NCBI RefSeq assembly: GCF_001652725.1
Contig: NZ_LWHJ01000011.1
Location: 682,001 to 746,000, forward strand
DNA: 64,000 nt
Reading direction: 5' to 3'
From: Pedobacter psychrophilus
GTDB taxonomy: Bacteria > Bacteroidota > Bacteroidia > Sphingobacteriales > Sphingobacteriaceae
Under the pieces are notes generated by a model. It did no database searches and had not been told where the DNA came from. It saw only the letters and a program-made list of their open reading frames with translations. Both the position numbers and the translations under genes were made by a program. Of this stretch, positions 8,726-17,075 are shown one piece after another. Position 1 is the first letter of the stretch; every line of letters starts with the position of its first letter.

Positions 8726-9631
8726 TTAAACCAAAGGAGTTATTTTGGTGATTTTCCTGTTTTCAATCTTTTTCTTTACAACAGGAAATAAGAAGATTGC
8801 TCCTAAAATAACGGCTGCTCCAAGATAAAATCCATTGGTCATTTTCTCAACTTTTCCGAAAATAATCAAGGCTAAAACAATAGCATAAACGGGTTCTAAA
8901 TTGGTGATTAATGCAACTCTAAAAGCACTTAATTCTTTCATGACAGATACACCTGCAACATAAGCAACCGATGTGCAGATTGTTCCTAAAATCAATAAAT
9001 ATATTAGATCTAACGGAATCAATTTCATAGAAGAATTGAATCCTCCGATGATGAAAAGATAAATACTTATCCAAAAAAAAGCACCCAATAATTCGTAAAA
9101 ACTGATGATGGTAGCCGGTCTGTTTTTAGCTTGTTTAGCATTAATAATAGAGAATAAACTGGCACACAAAGCACTTGATAAACCCATAATAATACCTACT
9201 TTATATTGGGTCTCAAATTTAAAAATAAGGTAAATCCCGAAGATGATTAATACCCCCACAATTACCTCCAGTTTGGAGATTTTTGTCTTGTTTAAGATAG
9301 GTTCTAATATGGCAGTAAATAGGGTTAATGATGAGAGACAAACCATCGCTACGGAAACCGTAGAATTCTTAATTGCTCCAAAGAATAGTATCCAGTGCAA
9401 ACCTACAATTGCACCAGTAAAAAACAGTTTTAAAAACACATTTCTACTGATCTTAATATCCTTTTTTGTCCATTTAAAATAAATGAATAGAGAGACAAAA
9501 GCGATCAAAACTCGGTACCAAACCAGGTGAGTTTCGTTGATGGTGATTAGAGCGCCAAGAATACCAGTAAATCCCCATACAATAACTGTTAGGTGCAGAA
9601 TGAGCAAGTTGCTCTTAAGATTTAATTTCAT
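8726..9631 (-). CDS. EamA/DMT-family transporter
   Basis: A 301-aa integral membrane protein with about ten hydrophobic helices arranged as two EamA repeats. Typical features are HLTVIVWGFTGILGALI at the start, the proline-containing LEPILNK at the end of the first repeat and NLEPVYAIVLALIIFGK in the second. Length fits the drug/metabolite transporter superfamily. Such proteins export or import small metabolites; the substrate is unknown. The ATG directly abuts the stop of the lptF gene upstream (no gap), so it is co-transcribed with it. Confidence 0.9.
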   Translation of the reverse strand: MKLNLKSNLLILHLTVIVWGFTGILGALITINETHLVWYRVLIAFVSLFIYFKWTKKDIKISRNVFLKLFFTGAIVGLHWILFFGAIKNSTVSVAMVCLSSLTLFTAILEPILNKTKISKLEVIVGVLIIFGIYLIFKFETQYKVGIIMGLSSALCASLFSIINAKQAKNRPATIISFYELLGAFFWISIYLFIIGGFNSSMKLIPLDLIYLLILGTICTSVAYVAGVSVMKELSAFRVALITNLEPVYAIVLALIIFGKVEKMTNGFYLGAAVILGAIFLFPVVKKKIENRKITKITPLV

Positions 9632-10726
9632 TTATTTAGGGGCTTTAATCGCTAAAATAACTCCAATGGTACCAAAGATAAGGTTGGGAATAATAACAGC
9701 AATGATTGGTGGTAAACCGCCCTTTAAGGCAAATACATTAGAAAATTGTATCAAGAGGATGTATAAGAAGCTTAAACCAATTCCAATTCCTAAAGGTAAA
9801 CCAACACCACCACGCACTTTTCTAGAGGATAAAGCAACACCTATAAGTGTTAGAACATAAGTGGAGAATGGGTAAGTCCAACGCTTATATTTCTCTAACT
9901 CTAAATTTACCATAATGCCAGAACCTCTTATCTTCTCTTTTTCAATTTTCTCGTTCAACTCCCTGTAATTCATTGCCGAGTAAATATTATCTCTAAGGTC
10001 GAAATCAATGGGACGCATATCTAAAGTAGTATCTTTTTCAGTTCCACTAACCATATTTTCCTTTAATCCATTTACATATCTAATGGTATAATTATAAATT
10101 TTCCATTTTTTACCTACAGAATCCCATGAAATCCTGTCAGCCATTAATTTCGACTTTAATTCATCCTTCTCAAAACTTTCTAAAGAGAACCTATAACCTG
10201 TATTAGACCTATTTTCAAAGGATTCCATGTAAACATAGGTAGAGTTATCTAATTTTATATGGACATTAGTTCTGGAGGTATTGCTATCTTTTAAATAGGT
10301 ATTGGTAAAATTTGTCATCAACCGATTAGTCTCTGGAATAACCAATTGATTAAAAATCATGCTGGTAATAAATATTAAGGTAGAAGCAATAAAATAAGGT
10401 CTTAAAAACCGATTGAAGCTGGCTTTTCCACATAAAATAGGCACAATCTCAGTTTGATCTGCCATTTTTGCTGTAAAAAAAATAACAGCTATAAAGTTGA
10501 TTAAGGGAGATAAAAAGTTTAAATAAAATGGAATAAAACCACCGTAATATTGAAAAATGATTTGACTTTGAGTGGCACTGCCTTTTAAAAAATCATCTAA
10601 CTTTTCTGATATATCAAAAACAACAGAAATTACCGTAAAAATAGCCAAGGTAAAAATATAAGTACCTAAGTATTTCTTGATTATATACCAATCAATTATT
10701 TTAATATATCGGTCTAAAAATTTCAT
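9632..10726 (-). CDS. LptF/LptG family permease (lipopolysaccharide export)
   Basis: A 364-aa YjgP/YjgQ-family protein. Three helices near the N-terminus (after DWYIIKKYLGTYIFTLAIF), a periplasmic beta-rich domain in the middle (about 130-260) and three C-terminal helices match the family. LptF and LptG form the inner-membrane permease that, with the ATPase LptB, extracts lipopolysaccharide and hands it to LptC. It starts 20 nt after the tgt stop codon and is followed without a gap by the EamA transporter, giving a tgt-lptF-eamA operon. The F versus G assignment is not certain. Confidence 0.88.
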   Translation of the reverse strand: MKFLDRYIKIIDWYIIKKYLGTYIFTLAIFTVISVVFDISEKLDDFLKGSATQSQIIFQYYGGFIPFYLNFLSPLINFIAVIFFTAKMADQTEIVPILCGKASFNRFLRPYFIASTLIFITSMIFNQLVIPETNRLMTNFTNTYLKDSNTSRTNVHIKLDNSTYVYMESFENRSNTGYRFSLESFEKDELKSKLMADRISWDSVGKKWKIYNYTIRYVNGLKENMVSGTEKDTTLDMRPIDFDLRDNIYSAMNYRELNEKIEKEKIRGSGIMVNLELEKYKRWTYPFSTYVLTLIGVALSSRKVRGGVGLPLGIGIGLSFLYILLIQFSNVFALKGGLPPIIAVIIPNLIFGTIGVILAIKAPK

Positions 10727-10745
10727 TTATTCAGAAAAAACCAAA

Positions 10746-11876
10746 TTACAATTTAACACCTAAAACCTGTACCATTTTATTTTTCCAGTCGTAAAAATCA
10801 CCATTTATTATTTTCTCTCTGGCTTGGCCTACTAACCAAACGTAAAAGTGTAAATTATGTAAAGAGGCAATTTGAGCTCCTAATATCTCTTTAGAATGTA
10901 TTAAATGCCTTAAATACGCCTTAGAATAATTCAAATCAGAGAAAAGATCACTTTCTGCATCTATTGGAGAAAAATCATTTTTCCATTTTTCATTTTTGAT
11001 GTTAATGATGCCATTTCTTGTAAAAAGCATTCCGTTTCTACCATTTCTTGTAGGCATTACACAATCAAACATATCAATTCCCAAAGCAATGTTTTCTAAT
11101 AAATTAATTGGCGTACCAACGCCCATTAAATATCTTGGTTTTTCTTCTGGTAAAATATTACAAACCACTTCCGTCATGGCATACATTTCTTCTGCTGGTT
11201 CGCCTACGGAAAGTCCGCCAATGGCATTTCCTTGTTGATTTTGTGCTGCAATAAATTCGGCAGATTTAATTCTTAAATCTTTATAAACAGAACCTTGTAC
11301 AATTGGAAATAAAGTTTGCGAATATCCATAGTGAGGTACGGTTTCATCAAAACGTTTGATACAACGTTTTAACCACCTGTGCGTCATATCAATGGAGCGT
11401 CTTGCGTAATGATAATCGCATGGATAAGGCGTACATTCATCAAAAGCCATAATGATATCTGCACCAATAACCCTTTGAATATCCATCACATTTTCAGGAG
11501 TAAACAAATGTTTAGAACCATCAATATGGGATTTAAATGTTACTCCTTCTTCCTTAATTTTTCTTACTTCGGTTAAAGAATAGACTTGATAACCGCCACT
11601 ATCTGTTAAAATTGGTTTATCCCAGCCATTAAATTTATGTAATCCACCTGCTAGTTTTATAGTTTCTAAACCCGGGCGTAAATATAAATGATAAGTATTT
11701 CCTAATATAATTTGAGCTTTGATATCCTCAGCCAATTCACGCTGATGCACCGCTTTAACAGTTGCTGCAGTACCTACGGGCATAAAAATTGGAGTTTGTA
11801 TTTTCCCGTGATCCGTTGTGATTTCGCCCGCCCTCGCTTTAGAATGAGGGTCTTTTTTTGCTAACTTAAACTCCAT
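10746..11876 (-). CDS. tgt: tRNA-guanine transglycosylase (zinc cysteines absent)
   Basis: A 376-aa protein aligned over its whole length with bacterial TGT, which exchanges guanine-34 for the queuosine precursor preQ1 in tRNAs with GUN anticodons. Active-site segments are intact: TDSGGYQVYSL, FDECTPYP, GGLSVGEP and the nucleophile region GIDMFDCVMPTRNGRNG. At the usual zinc site (CxCxxC...H) the three cysteine positions are S309, L311 and D314, while the histidine (H340, SLHNLHFY) remains at the same spacing. The structural zinc site is therefore probably lost while catalysis looks intact. First gene of the operon with lptF. Confidence 0.95.
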   Translation of the reverse strand: MEFKLAKKDPHSKARAGEITTDHGKIQTPIFMPVGTAATVKAVHQRELAEDIKAQIILGNTYHLYLRPGLETIKLAGGLHKFNGWDKPILTDSGGYQVYSLTEVRKIKEEGVTFKSHIDGSKHLFTPENVMDIQRVIGADIIMAFDECTPYPCDYHYARRSIDMTHRWLKRCIKRFDETVPHYGYSQTLFPIVQGSVYKDLRIKSAEFIAAQNQQGNAIGGLSVGEPAEEMYAMTEVVCNILPEEKPRYLMGVGTPINLLENIALGIDMFDCVMPTRNGRNGMLFTRNGIINIKNEKWKNDFSPIDAESDLFSDLNYSKAYLRHLIHSKEILGAQIASLHNLHFYVWLVGQAREKIINGDFYDWKNKMVQVLGVKL

Positions 11877-11901
11877 TTAAAATAAAAATTCTTTGAGGGT
11901 G

Positions 11902-11909
11902 CAAAATTA
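11902..11909 (-). promoter_or_regulatory. Candidate -7 box of the tgt-lptF-eamA operon
   Basis: On the minus strand this reads TAATTTTG, matching the Bacteroidota TAnnTTTG -7 consensus, 26 nt before the tgt ATG. No good TTTG -33 element is seen at the expected distance, so support is moderate. Confidence 0.45.
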
Positions 11910-12074
11910 ACAAAATTTGGGTAACGGGGGACATCCTGCAACATAAGCTAGATAAATGCAGTTGTTGATTAAAAATTTTATTGGACAGAATTCTTTGTTA
12001 TGGGTTCAGATAAATATTAATATTTTTATTTGGATATTATTTAAAAGGATATTCTAAATTAATCGGGTTTTTGG

Positions 12075-12800
12075 CTAAATCTTATTATTTCGATTTAAAA
12101 TGATTCTTGAATTCTTTATTTGATCAAAGTCTTTTAAAAATTTCTTATCAATATAAAATGAATTATTAAAAATTTCATTTTTGATATTGTCTTTTGACAT
12201 CTCCCTTTTTAACGCTTTAAAGCTTTCTTCAATTTTTAATTCTATTGTTTCTATTAATTTTATTACAAGCTTTTCAAGTAATTCAAGGTTGTAATTGAAA
12301 CTTTGAAATTCTAAAGAAGATAAATATAAACTACTTTTGCTTGATTCGTCAAAACTAAACATCAAATGAGATTTTGAATAAATCTCTGATCCAGCATGCG
12401 CAATTTGAGTATTCCTAATTTCAATTAATTTATTGTGAAGCGTTTTAAGTTCATTGTCAAATTTATTAACAATATCATGTTCTAAAACCACACGTCTCTT
12501 TTTCGCTTCTGAGAAACATTTTCCATACAAAATTGAAATATGGCTTGATAATGCTTCCTTAAGTAAATCAGATAATAGGTTATTAGTTTTTAATTCTTTA
12601 GCTGATGACAAAACGACTTTCATATCCTCTCTAATTAAAAGATATCCTAAGTGTTGTTTTGCAATCTCATGATTAAAGAGTGACTTATCAGTTTCTAAGT
12701 CAAAATTTGTAAATTCTAAATCCAAAATTACATGACGTCTCTCTGGATTTAGAATTTTTATAACTGATCCATTATTCAAAAGTGTGTACTTACCCTTCAT
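12075..12800 (-). CDS. Hypothetical protein with HEPN-like R-x5-H motif
   Basis: A 241-aa, mostly helical protein that I do not recognise as a named family. The short beta-rich start (KYTLLNNGSVIKI) is followed by long helices. The segment EIRNTQIAHAG (R129-N...H135) resembles the R(N)x4-6H active site of HEPN-fold RNases, common in toxins and defence proteins such as AbiU2-like proteins. It sits between tgt and the left end of the integrated element but outside the 17-bp repeat, so it belongs to the chromosome side. The HEPN reading is inference from one motif and the helical context. Confidence 0.55.
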   Translation of the reverse strand: MKGKYTLLNNGSVIKILNPERRHVILDLEFTNFDLETDKSLFNHEIAKQHLGYLLIREDMKVVLSSAKELKTNNLLSDLLKEALSSHISILYGKCFSEAKKRRVVLEHDIVNKFDNELKTLHNKLIEIRNTQIAHAGSEIYSKSHLMFSFDESSKSSLYLSSLEFQSFNYNLELLEKLVIKLIETIELKIEESFKALKREMSKDNIKNEIFNNSFYIDKKFLKDFDQIKNSRIILNRNNKI

Positions 12801-12918
12801 TATTCAATAGTTTAGTGTAATTTTTAATTTAAGTTTATAAAACTTCAAATCTTATAAACATAAACATTAATATTTCTACTAATATCTTCAATTCTTAACA
12901 TTTACTTTACCATAACCG

Positions 12919-12950
12919 TTTGAAATTCATACACCTATTCCTTACCTTTG
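12919..12950 (+). promoter_or_regulatory. Ancestral ahcY promoter, now separated from ahcY
   Basis: TTTG at 12919-12922, a 20-bp spacer and TACCTTTG at 12943-12950 give a full match to the Bacteroidota promoter pattern TTTG-N20-TAnnTTTG. Transcription should start about 12956 and run into the copy of the ahcY 5' end (ATG at 12973) kept in the left repeat, where the frame closes after six codons. Before the element inserted, this promoter would have driven ahcY directly. Confidence 0.75.
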
Positions 12951-12968
12951 CAGCTCACTAAAATAAAT

Positions 12969-12985
12969 AACTATGTCATCAGTAG
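12969..12985. repeat. attL: left 17-bp direct repeat of the integrated element
   Basis: The 17 bp AACTATGTCATCAGTAG are identical to 19793-19809, which include the start codon and first codons of ahcY. The repeat ends sharply on both sides (flanking bases differ). A 10-bp palindrome TAGTTAACTA lies at 12991-13000, just inside. Confidence 0.85.
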
Positions 12986-13101
12986 TGATATAGTTAACTA
13001 TTAAATACTACCAAAAACCTATTCACAACCATTAAAAAACCTCTTTAAAGCCTTCATTAAAAGATTACACATTTATAAATATTTGCTATTATTTAAAAAA
13101 T

Positions 13102-13134
13102 GTTTGCACATGTGTGTGCACATGCTTATATTTG
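13102..13134 (+). promoter_or_regulatory. Integrase promoter with palindromic operator in the spacer
   Basis: TTTG (13103-13106), a 20-bp spacer and TATATTTG (13127-13134) form a consensus promoter. The spacer is almost filled by an inverted repeat TGCACA-TGTG-TGTGCA (13105-13120), as expected for a repressor operator. The composite GTTTGCACAT-N3-TGTGCACAT (13102-13123) recurs, nearly identical, at 19720-19741 near the right end. The -7 box ends 3 nt before the likely ATG at 13138, so the mRNA may be leaderless. Confidence 0.65.
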
Positions 13135-13137
13135 GGT

Positions 13138-14396
13138 ATGGCAAGTGTATATTTATTTTTAGATAAGCGTAGGGTTTTAGCGAACGGCAATTTTAAAATC
13201 AGGTTAAGGGTTACCGAAAACAGAAAATCAATTTATTTCACCACAAATTATTCTGTTCCTAATTACACTAAAAAAGGCAAGGTTGATGAAACCTTTGAAG
13301 CTATACAAAGTGGCAAGAATTTAACATCTGAATTTAAAGCAGCAAGTAAAGATTTAAAACTAGAATTGAGCAGAGCCTACGAAATCATAAAAGAATTAGA
13401 GCCGTTCAGTTTTAAGGCATTTAAAACAAGGTTTAGCGCAAAGGGCAATAGAAATGATATTATTGATCTGTTAAAATGTAAATCAGTTGAGTTACTGGCA
13501 AAAAATCAAATATCTAGTTCAAATCTTTATAAACAAGCTTCGCAAATGTTTTTAGATTATGCTCAATCTGTTCTAAATACAAATGAAATTCTTACAAAGA
13601 ATGTAAACTCAAAGCTTTTAAAAGATGTTGAGACGTGGGCAAATAATAAAGAATACAAAAAATTAAGCCTAACAACCATAGGCATGTACATGGTGCGAAC
13701 TAAGGCAGTTATCAACGAAATAATTAAAACATCAGAATTTAGCAAAGCGAAATATCCATTTGGCAAAAAAGATGATGGTCTGTACTCTATACCAAAATCA
13801 AAAAACTCAAAAAGACCGTTAACTATCGAAGAGATAATGCAGGTTTATAATTTTGATGCAACATCAGAAACTCAAAAGTTTGCAAAAGATATATTTCTGT
13901 TTTCTTATTTGGCAAGCGGCATGAACCTAGCGGATATTTTCAAGCTTAAATTTTCAAACTTTGATAAAGATAGATTTACTTTCATTAGGCAAAAAACAGC
14001 CCACAAAAAAAGCGACTTAATAACTGTATTGCTTAATGAAGATTTAAAAGCGATCATTGATAGGCACTCGCAAAGGGTAATAGGTAACGATTATGTTTTT
14101 AATGTGCTTAATCCCGGCATGAATAAAATAGAAGCTAACAAGGCTTTAAGATGTGCAGTTACGAGTATTAACCAAGCTTTAAAGATTATCGCTAAGAAAT
14201 TAGATATACCTCAAACTATTTCTACTTATTACGCAAGACATTCATTCTCAAATATCTTAATGCAAAGTGAAGCACCTTTGGCATTTATAAGTCAAAGTTA
14301 GGACATTCGGATTTAGGCACTACTCAAATTTATCTTAGTCAATTCACTAAAGACAGTGAAGAACGTTACACAGCTAAACTTTTAAAGAAAGCTTAA
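13138..14396 (+). pseudogene. Tyrosine recombinase (integrase), frameshifted near the C-terminus
   Basis: A Bacteroidota-type tyrosine recombinase: N-terminal arm-binding region (ASVYLFLDKRRVLANG), SAM-like core-binding domain and catalytic domain with YYARHSFSNIL. The position usually holding the first catalytic Arg reads LASGMN, with Ser, as in the CTnDOT IntDOT recombinase. The open frame stops at 14301; adding one T at about 14299 continues as LGHSDLGTTQIYLSQF and ends at 14396, giving about 419 residues. The frameshift removes the LGH histidine and the tyrosine nucleophile, so the truncated product should be inactive. ATG 13138 is preferred over 13114 because the latter lies inside the promoter. 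Confidence 0.85.
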
Positions 14397-14399
14397 GCC

Positions 14400-15203
14400 A
14401 TGCAAAAGACTAATGAATTAATATTTATACTAAAACATTTTATTTTTGGTTACCAAGATGGATTAATCTCATTTAAAGAGTATAATCCAAACCTTGCATG
14501 TGATCTTAATACTGAACTTGATTTTAGATTAAAATCTTATAAAAGCTTGTTAAAAACACATTCCATAGATAAATTAGATAGTTTATTGAGAGATGTAATT
14601 AACGAGATTGAAAATATTGATGTAAATAATCAAGAATTAAGAAAGCGAATAGCCGGTAAATTTCGTTTTATATTTTCGCATAAAACATTTAATCAACTTA
14701 ATGGGATAGAATCGAATGAAACCGAAATTGATCTCGATAGTGATTTAAGTTTGGTTTTCTTACAAGTTGATGGATTTATAAACAAAGTGAAAATCAATTT
14801 AAATAGATTACTCAATGAATTAAATCATTTTTTTGATAGTGTTCCATTAATAACCGAACCCCAAAGATTAAGAATTGAGCTAAGTAAATACGGATTTATG
14901 GAGCTAGATAAAGTCAATAATTTTAAAAACAAAAATAAAATATTTGAACTTTTAGCTATTAGAAATTGCTCATTACAGATTGCAACACTTCAATATTTTG
15001 ATTTTATTCAGCATGTAAATTTAAAATTTGCAAAAGGTGTATCAAAAGAACTAGCTAATATCATTAGTGAAATTATGAAACTAGAAAAAACAGATGTTTT
15101 AAATAACATTAATGCCTTAAATTCTGGCTCTAAAGTAGAAAGAACTAGATATAAATCGAGAGAATATTTAATGAAAATAGATAATCATATAATTGATGGC
15201 TAA
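14400..15203 (+). CDS. Hypothetical protein of the integrated element
   Basis: A 267-aa protein starting 3 nt after the stop of the restored integrase frame, so probably co-transcribed with it. It is charged, mainly alpha-helical, with no signal peptide or membrane segment. A polar N-terminal part (about 1-115, with KRIAGKFRFIFSHKTF) is followed by a leucine-rich helical middle and a basic C-terminus (SKVERTRYKSREYL). No family was recognised. RteC, a regulator often found in Bacteroidota elements, was considered, but its motifs are not evident. Confidence 0.7.
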   Translation: MQKTNELIFILKHFIFGYQDGLISFKEYNPNLACDLNTELDFRLKSYKSLLKTHSIDKLDSLLRDVINEIENIDVNNQELRKRIAGKFRFIFSHKTFNQLNGIESNETEIDLDSDLSLVFLQVDGFINKVKINLNRLLNELNHFFDSVPLITEPQRLRIELSKYGFMELDKVNNFKNKNKIFELLAIRNCSLQIATLQYFDFIQHVNLKFAKGVSKELANIISEIMKLEKTDVLNNINALNSGSKVERTRYKSREYLMKIDNHIIDG

Positions 15204-15233
15204 ATAAGTTTTTGCCATTAAATGCCATTTTTA

Positions 15234-15264
15234 CCATTGTGTTAATCAAATAATAACACAATGG
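15234..15264 (+). promoter_or_regulatory. 11-bp perfect inverted repeat covering the start codon of the HTH gene
   Basis: CCATTGTGTTA (15234-15244), a 9-nt loop and TAACACAATGG (15254-15264). The ATG at 15261-15263 lies inside the right arm and a -7-like TACCATTG (15232-15239) overlaps the left arm. As DNA this could be an operator for the HTH protein it precedes; as RNA the hairpin would hide the start codon. Confidence 0.7.
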
Positions 15265-15584
15265 AAACTATAGTAAATCATTCAAATGCACCGCTTTACT
15301 TGGGCAAAATTCTTGATGAAATTAGGGAACTAAGAAACGAGATTGCACAGATACCAGCCGTAAAAACCGCATCACTCCCAAAGTACGTTAACATCAACGA
15401 GGGTGCAAAGATTGTCAGTAAAAGCCCGAACGCTTTAAGGGTTCAAATCTCACTAGGCAATCTAAAATCAATTAAAAAAGGAAGTAGACATTATTTCGAG
15501 AGAGAGTATTTAGAAAACTGGATTTCTGGGAAACTAGATAATGATAAGTTTTTTGATAAAAAGAAGGGAGTAACCAAACCATGA
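15261..15584 (+). CDS. HTH (excisionase/MerR-like) DNA-binding protein
   Basis: A 107-aa protein with a short N-terminal helix (LGKILDEIRELRNEI) and a helix-turn-helix of the excisionase/HTH_17 type at about residues 45-92: VNINEGAKIVSKSPNALRV, then HYFEREYLENWISG. Such proteins in integrative elements direct excision or regulate the element. First gene of a four-gene operon whose coding regions all overlap by 4-11 nt. The start codon lies in an 11-bp inverted repeat, so autoregulation is plausible. Confidence 0.75.
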   Translation: METIVNHSNAPLYLGKILDEIRELRNEIAQIPAVKTASLPKYVNINEGAKIVSKSPNALRVQISLGNLKSIKKGSRHYFEREYLENWISGKLDNDKFFDKKKGVTKP

Positions 15585-15862
15585 TTACTCCAAACAATCC
15601 AAACCAAAAAATCAACAATCCCAAAGGTAGCGAAAACAAAGCCGTTTACAAAGCTTTGCTAATCTCAAAGAAGCCGCTAACAAGGCGACAATTTAATGAG
15701 CTTTCAGGCTTAGAAATTGGAAATTTGTGCCGTTGCTTGCATGACTTAGTTTACAAGTCTAAAACGCTACAGATAGCAAAATATGCACCATGTGGCACAA
15801 CTGGCAAAACTGTACAGCATTTCTATTTCTCTGATAGCCTAAAACTAAAACGGAATGACTAA
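15581..15862 (+). CDS. Small winged-helix-like protein
   Basis: A 93-aa basic protein. Residues 22-65 (NKAVYKALLISKKPLTRRQF into LSGLEIGNLCRCLHDLV) look like a winged helix-turn-helix in which a short helix pair recognises DNA, followed by a beta-hairpin (TGKTVQHFYF). Similar small proteins occur in Bacteroidota islands, usually unnamed. The ATG overlaps the stop of the HTH gene as ATGA and its own stop overlaps the VRR-NUC gene, indicating translational coupling. Role unknown; likely regulation or replication of the element. Confidence 0.65.
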   Translation: MITPNNPNQKINNPKGSENKAVYKALLISKKPLTRRQFNELSGLEIGNLCRCLHDLVYKSKTLQIAKYAPCGTTGKTVQHFYFSDSLKLKRND

Positions 15863-16265
15863 GAGATACAGCGCACCACCTGCAGTTGTTTGGCTTAGAA
15901 ATATTACCAATCAAAAGACTTTAGAAGATAGAACCTCACAGGGGATTACTAAGTGTGTAATGCTTTATGTTAACCACATAGGCGGTTTCTGTTCTGAAAT
16001 TGATAACAGGGGTTTTTTTAATAAAGAGCTTAACAGGTTTGTGCCGTCCAAAATTAAAAATGGGTTTCCAGATGTGGTAGCCTGTTTAAGCGGACGCTTT
16101 ATTGGAATTGAGGTCAAGAGTGGGAAGGATACAATGAGACAGGCACAATATGAGATTTGTATCGAGATTGAACAAGCCAAAGGGCGGTATTTTATAGCAA
16201 AGGACTTTCAGGGCTTTTATGAGTGGATACAGGTTTTAAAGAAAGGGGCTAACAATGGCAAATGA
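15855..16265 (+). CDS. VRR-NUC domain nuclease
   Basis: A 136-aa single-domain protein. The PD-(D/E)XK nuclease core is visible as GFPDVVACLSGRFIGIEVKSG: PD at 72-73 and E-V-K at 86-88, followed by the TMRQAQYE helix with the conserved Gln. This matches stand-alone VRR-NUC nucleases of phages and mobile elements, which are related to the FAN1 nuclease domain and include structure-specific (Holliday-junction resolving) endonucleases. Here it probably processes replication or recombination intermediates of the element. It overlaps both neighbours (8 and 11 nt). Confidence 0.88.
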   Translation: MTKRYSAPPAVVWLRNITNQKTLEDRTSQGITKCVMLYVNHIGGFCSEIDNRGFFNKELNRFVPSKIKNGFPDVVACLSGRFIGIEVKSGKDTMRQAQYEICIEIEQAKGRYFIAKDFQGFYEWIQVLKKGANNGK

Positions 16266-16944
16266 TAAAAACATTAGTTATTTTAATTTCCCTATAGAAA
16301 TAATCAAAGATGCAATTGATGATATTCATAAAACCTGCGATAATATTATTTCATATTCTATTTATAATCTCTTTTTAAAGTTAGAGTTTGGGGATGATGA
16401 AGTCAAGATTAAACATGTTTTTGATTATTTGGGTATTAATAATCCAAACTGGAAATCATCACTTGAAAGAGCTAAAGAACTGTTTTCTGAAATCAATAAC
16501 CACAGGGTAAAAACTGGCATCAAAAGAGATTTAGCATTTGAGTTTAGGGATCAATTTAAAAGTGATTTTGATATAGCCCTTTTTGTTGCTTATTGCGCCC
16601 TTAGAAGCATACTTGGTAGTAAACCCTATCATAAGTGTGGGAATGATTTTCTATTAGCTAGAATGGCAGGATTTGCCAAGGTTGATGAATTAGATGAAGG
16701 TATACCGGATAGAATCAAAAAATATTCAAATCGGTATCAATTAGACAAGATCAAAAAAGAATTAGAAAGAAGCTGGGGGCTTAAATATTACAGTCAACAA
16801 ACTAGAGGTTTTTATTTCTCATTTGATATATCATTTGAATCATTAGTAATGCAAGCTGAATTAAAACGAAAAAAATATTTAGACAAAAAAGCTAATGAAG
16901 AAAGGATGCAAATTATTAAAAGTGTAAAGCAAAATTTAAAATAA
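16255..16944 (+). CDS. Element protein, possible replication initiator
   Basis: A 229-aa basic soluble protein, the last gene of the overlapping operon. It starts SYFNFPIEIIKDAIDD and has helical segments and a C-terminal part (DKIKKELERSWGLKYYSQQTR) that could be a winged helix, with a lysine-rich tail. I do not recognise a named family. Position supports a replication role: its stop codon is immediately followed by two sets of short direct repeats resembling iterons (16944-17075 and 17072-17123) and a T-rich stretch. This is inference from context; a phage replisome-organiser-like protein is the leading idea. Confidence 0.55.
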   Translation: MANDKNISYFNFPIEIIKDAIDDIHKTCDNIISYSIYNLFLKLEFGDDEVKIKHVFDYLGINNPNWKSSLERAKELFSEINNHRVKTGIKRDLAFEFRDQFKSDFDIALFVAYCALRSILGSKPYHKCGNDFLLARMAGFAKVDELDEGIPDRIKKYSNRYQLDKIKKELERSWGLKYYSQQTRGFYFSFDISFESLVMQAELKRKKYLDKKANEERMQIIKSVKQNLK

Positions 16945-17075
16945 GCACCTATAGTAAGGGATTTTTAAGCACCTATAGTAAGACATCAAAAATAGACAGC
17001 TATAGTAAGGAAATTTAAAACAGCACAACAACTTAACAGCAATGACATCAACACAAAGTAAGCAGCTATAGAAAT
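16944..17075 (+). repeat. Four iteron-like CTATAG repeats
   Basis: AGCACCTATAGTAAG occurs at 16944-16958 and 16968-16982, GACAGCTATAGTAAG at 16995-17009 and AGCAGCTATAGAAAT at 17061-17075. All are in the same orientation with starts 24, 27 and 66 bp apart. The first begins in the stop codon of the preceding gene. Confidence 0.75.

Noticed and set aside
12075-12800. HEPN-like gene as part of the integrated element
   Set aside because: It lies outside the 17-bp left repeat and outside the ancestral ahcY promoter.
14290-14305. Programmed frameshift in the integrase
   Set aside because: No slippery sequence at the stop; an ordinary 1-nt deletion explains it.
14400-15203. RteC-like regulator
   Set aside because: Length and position fit, but the expected RteC motifs are not present.
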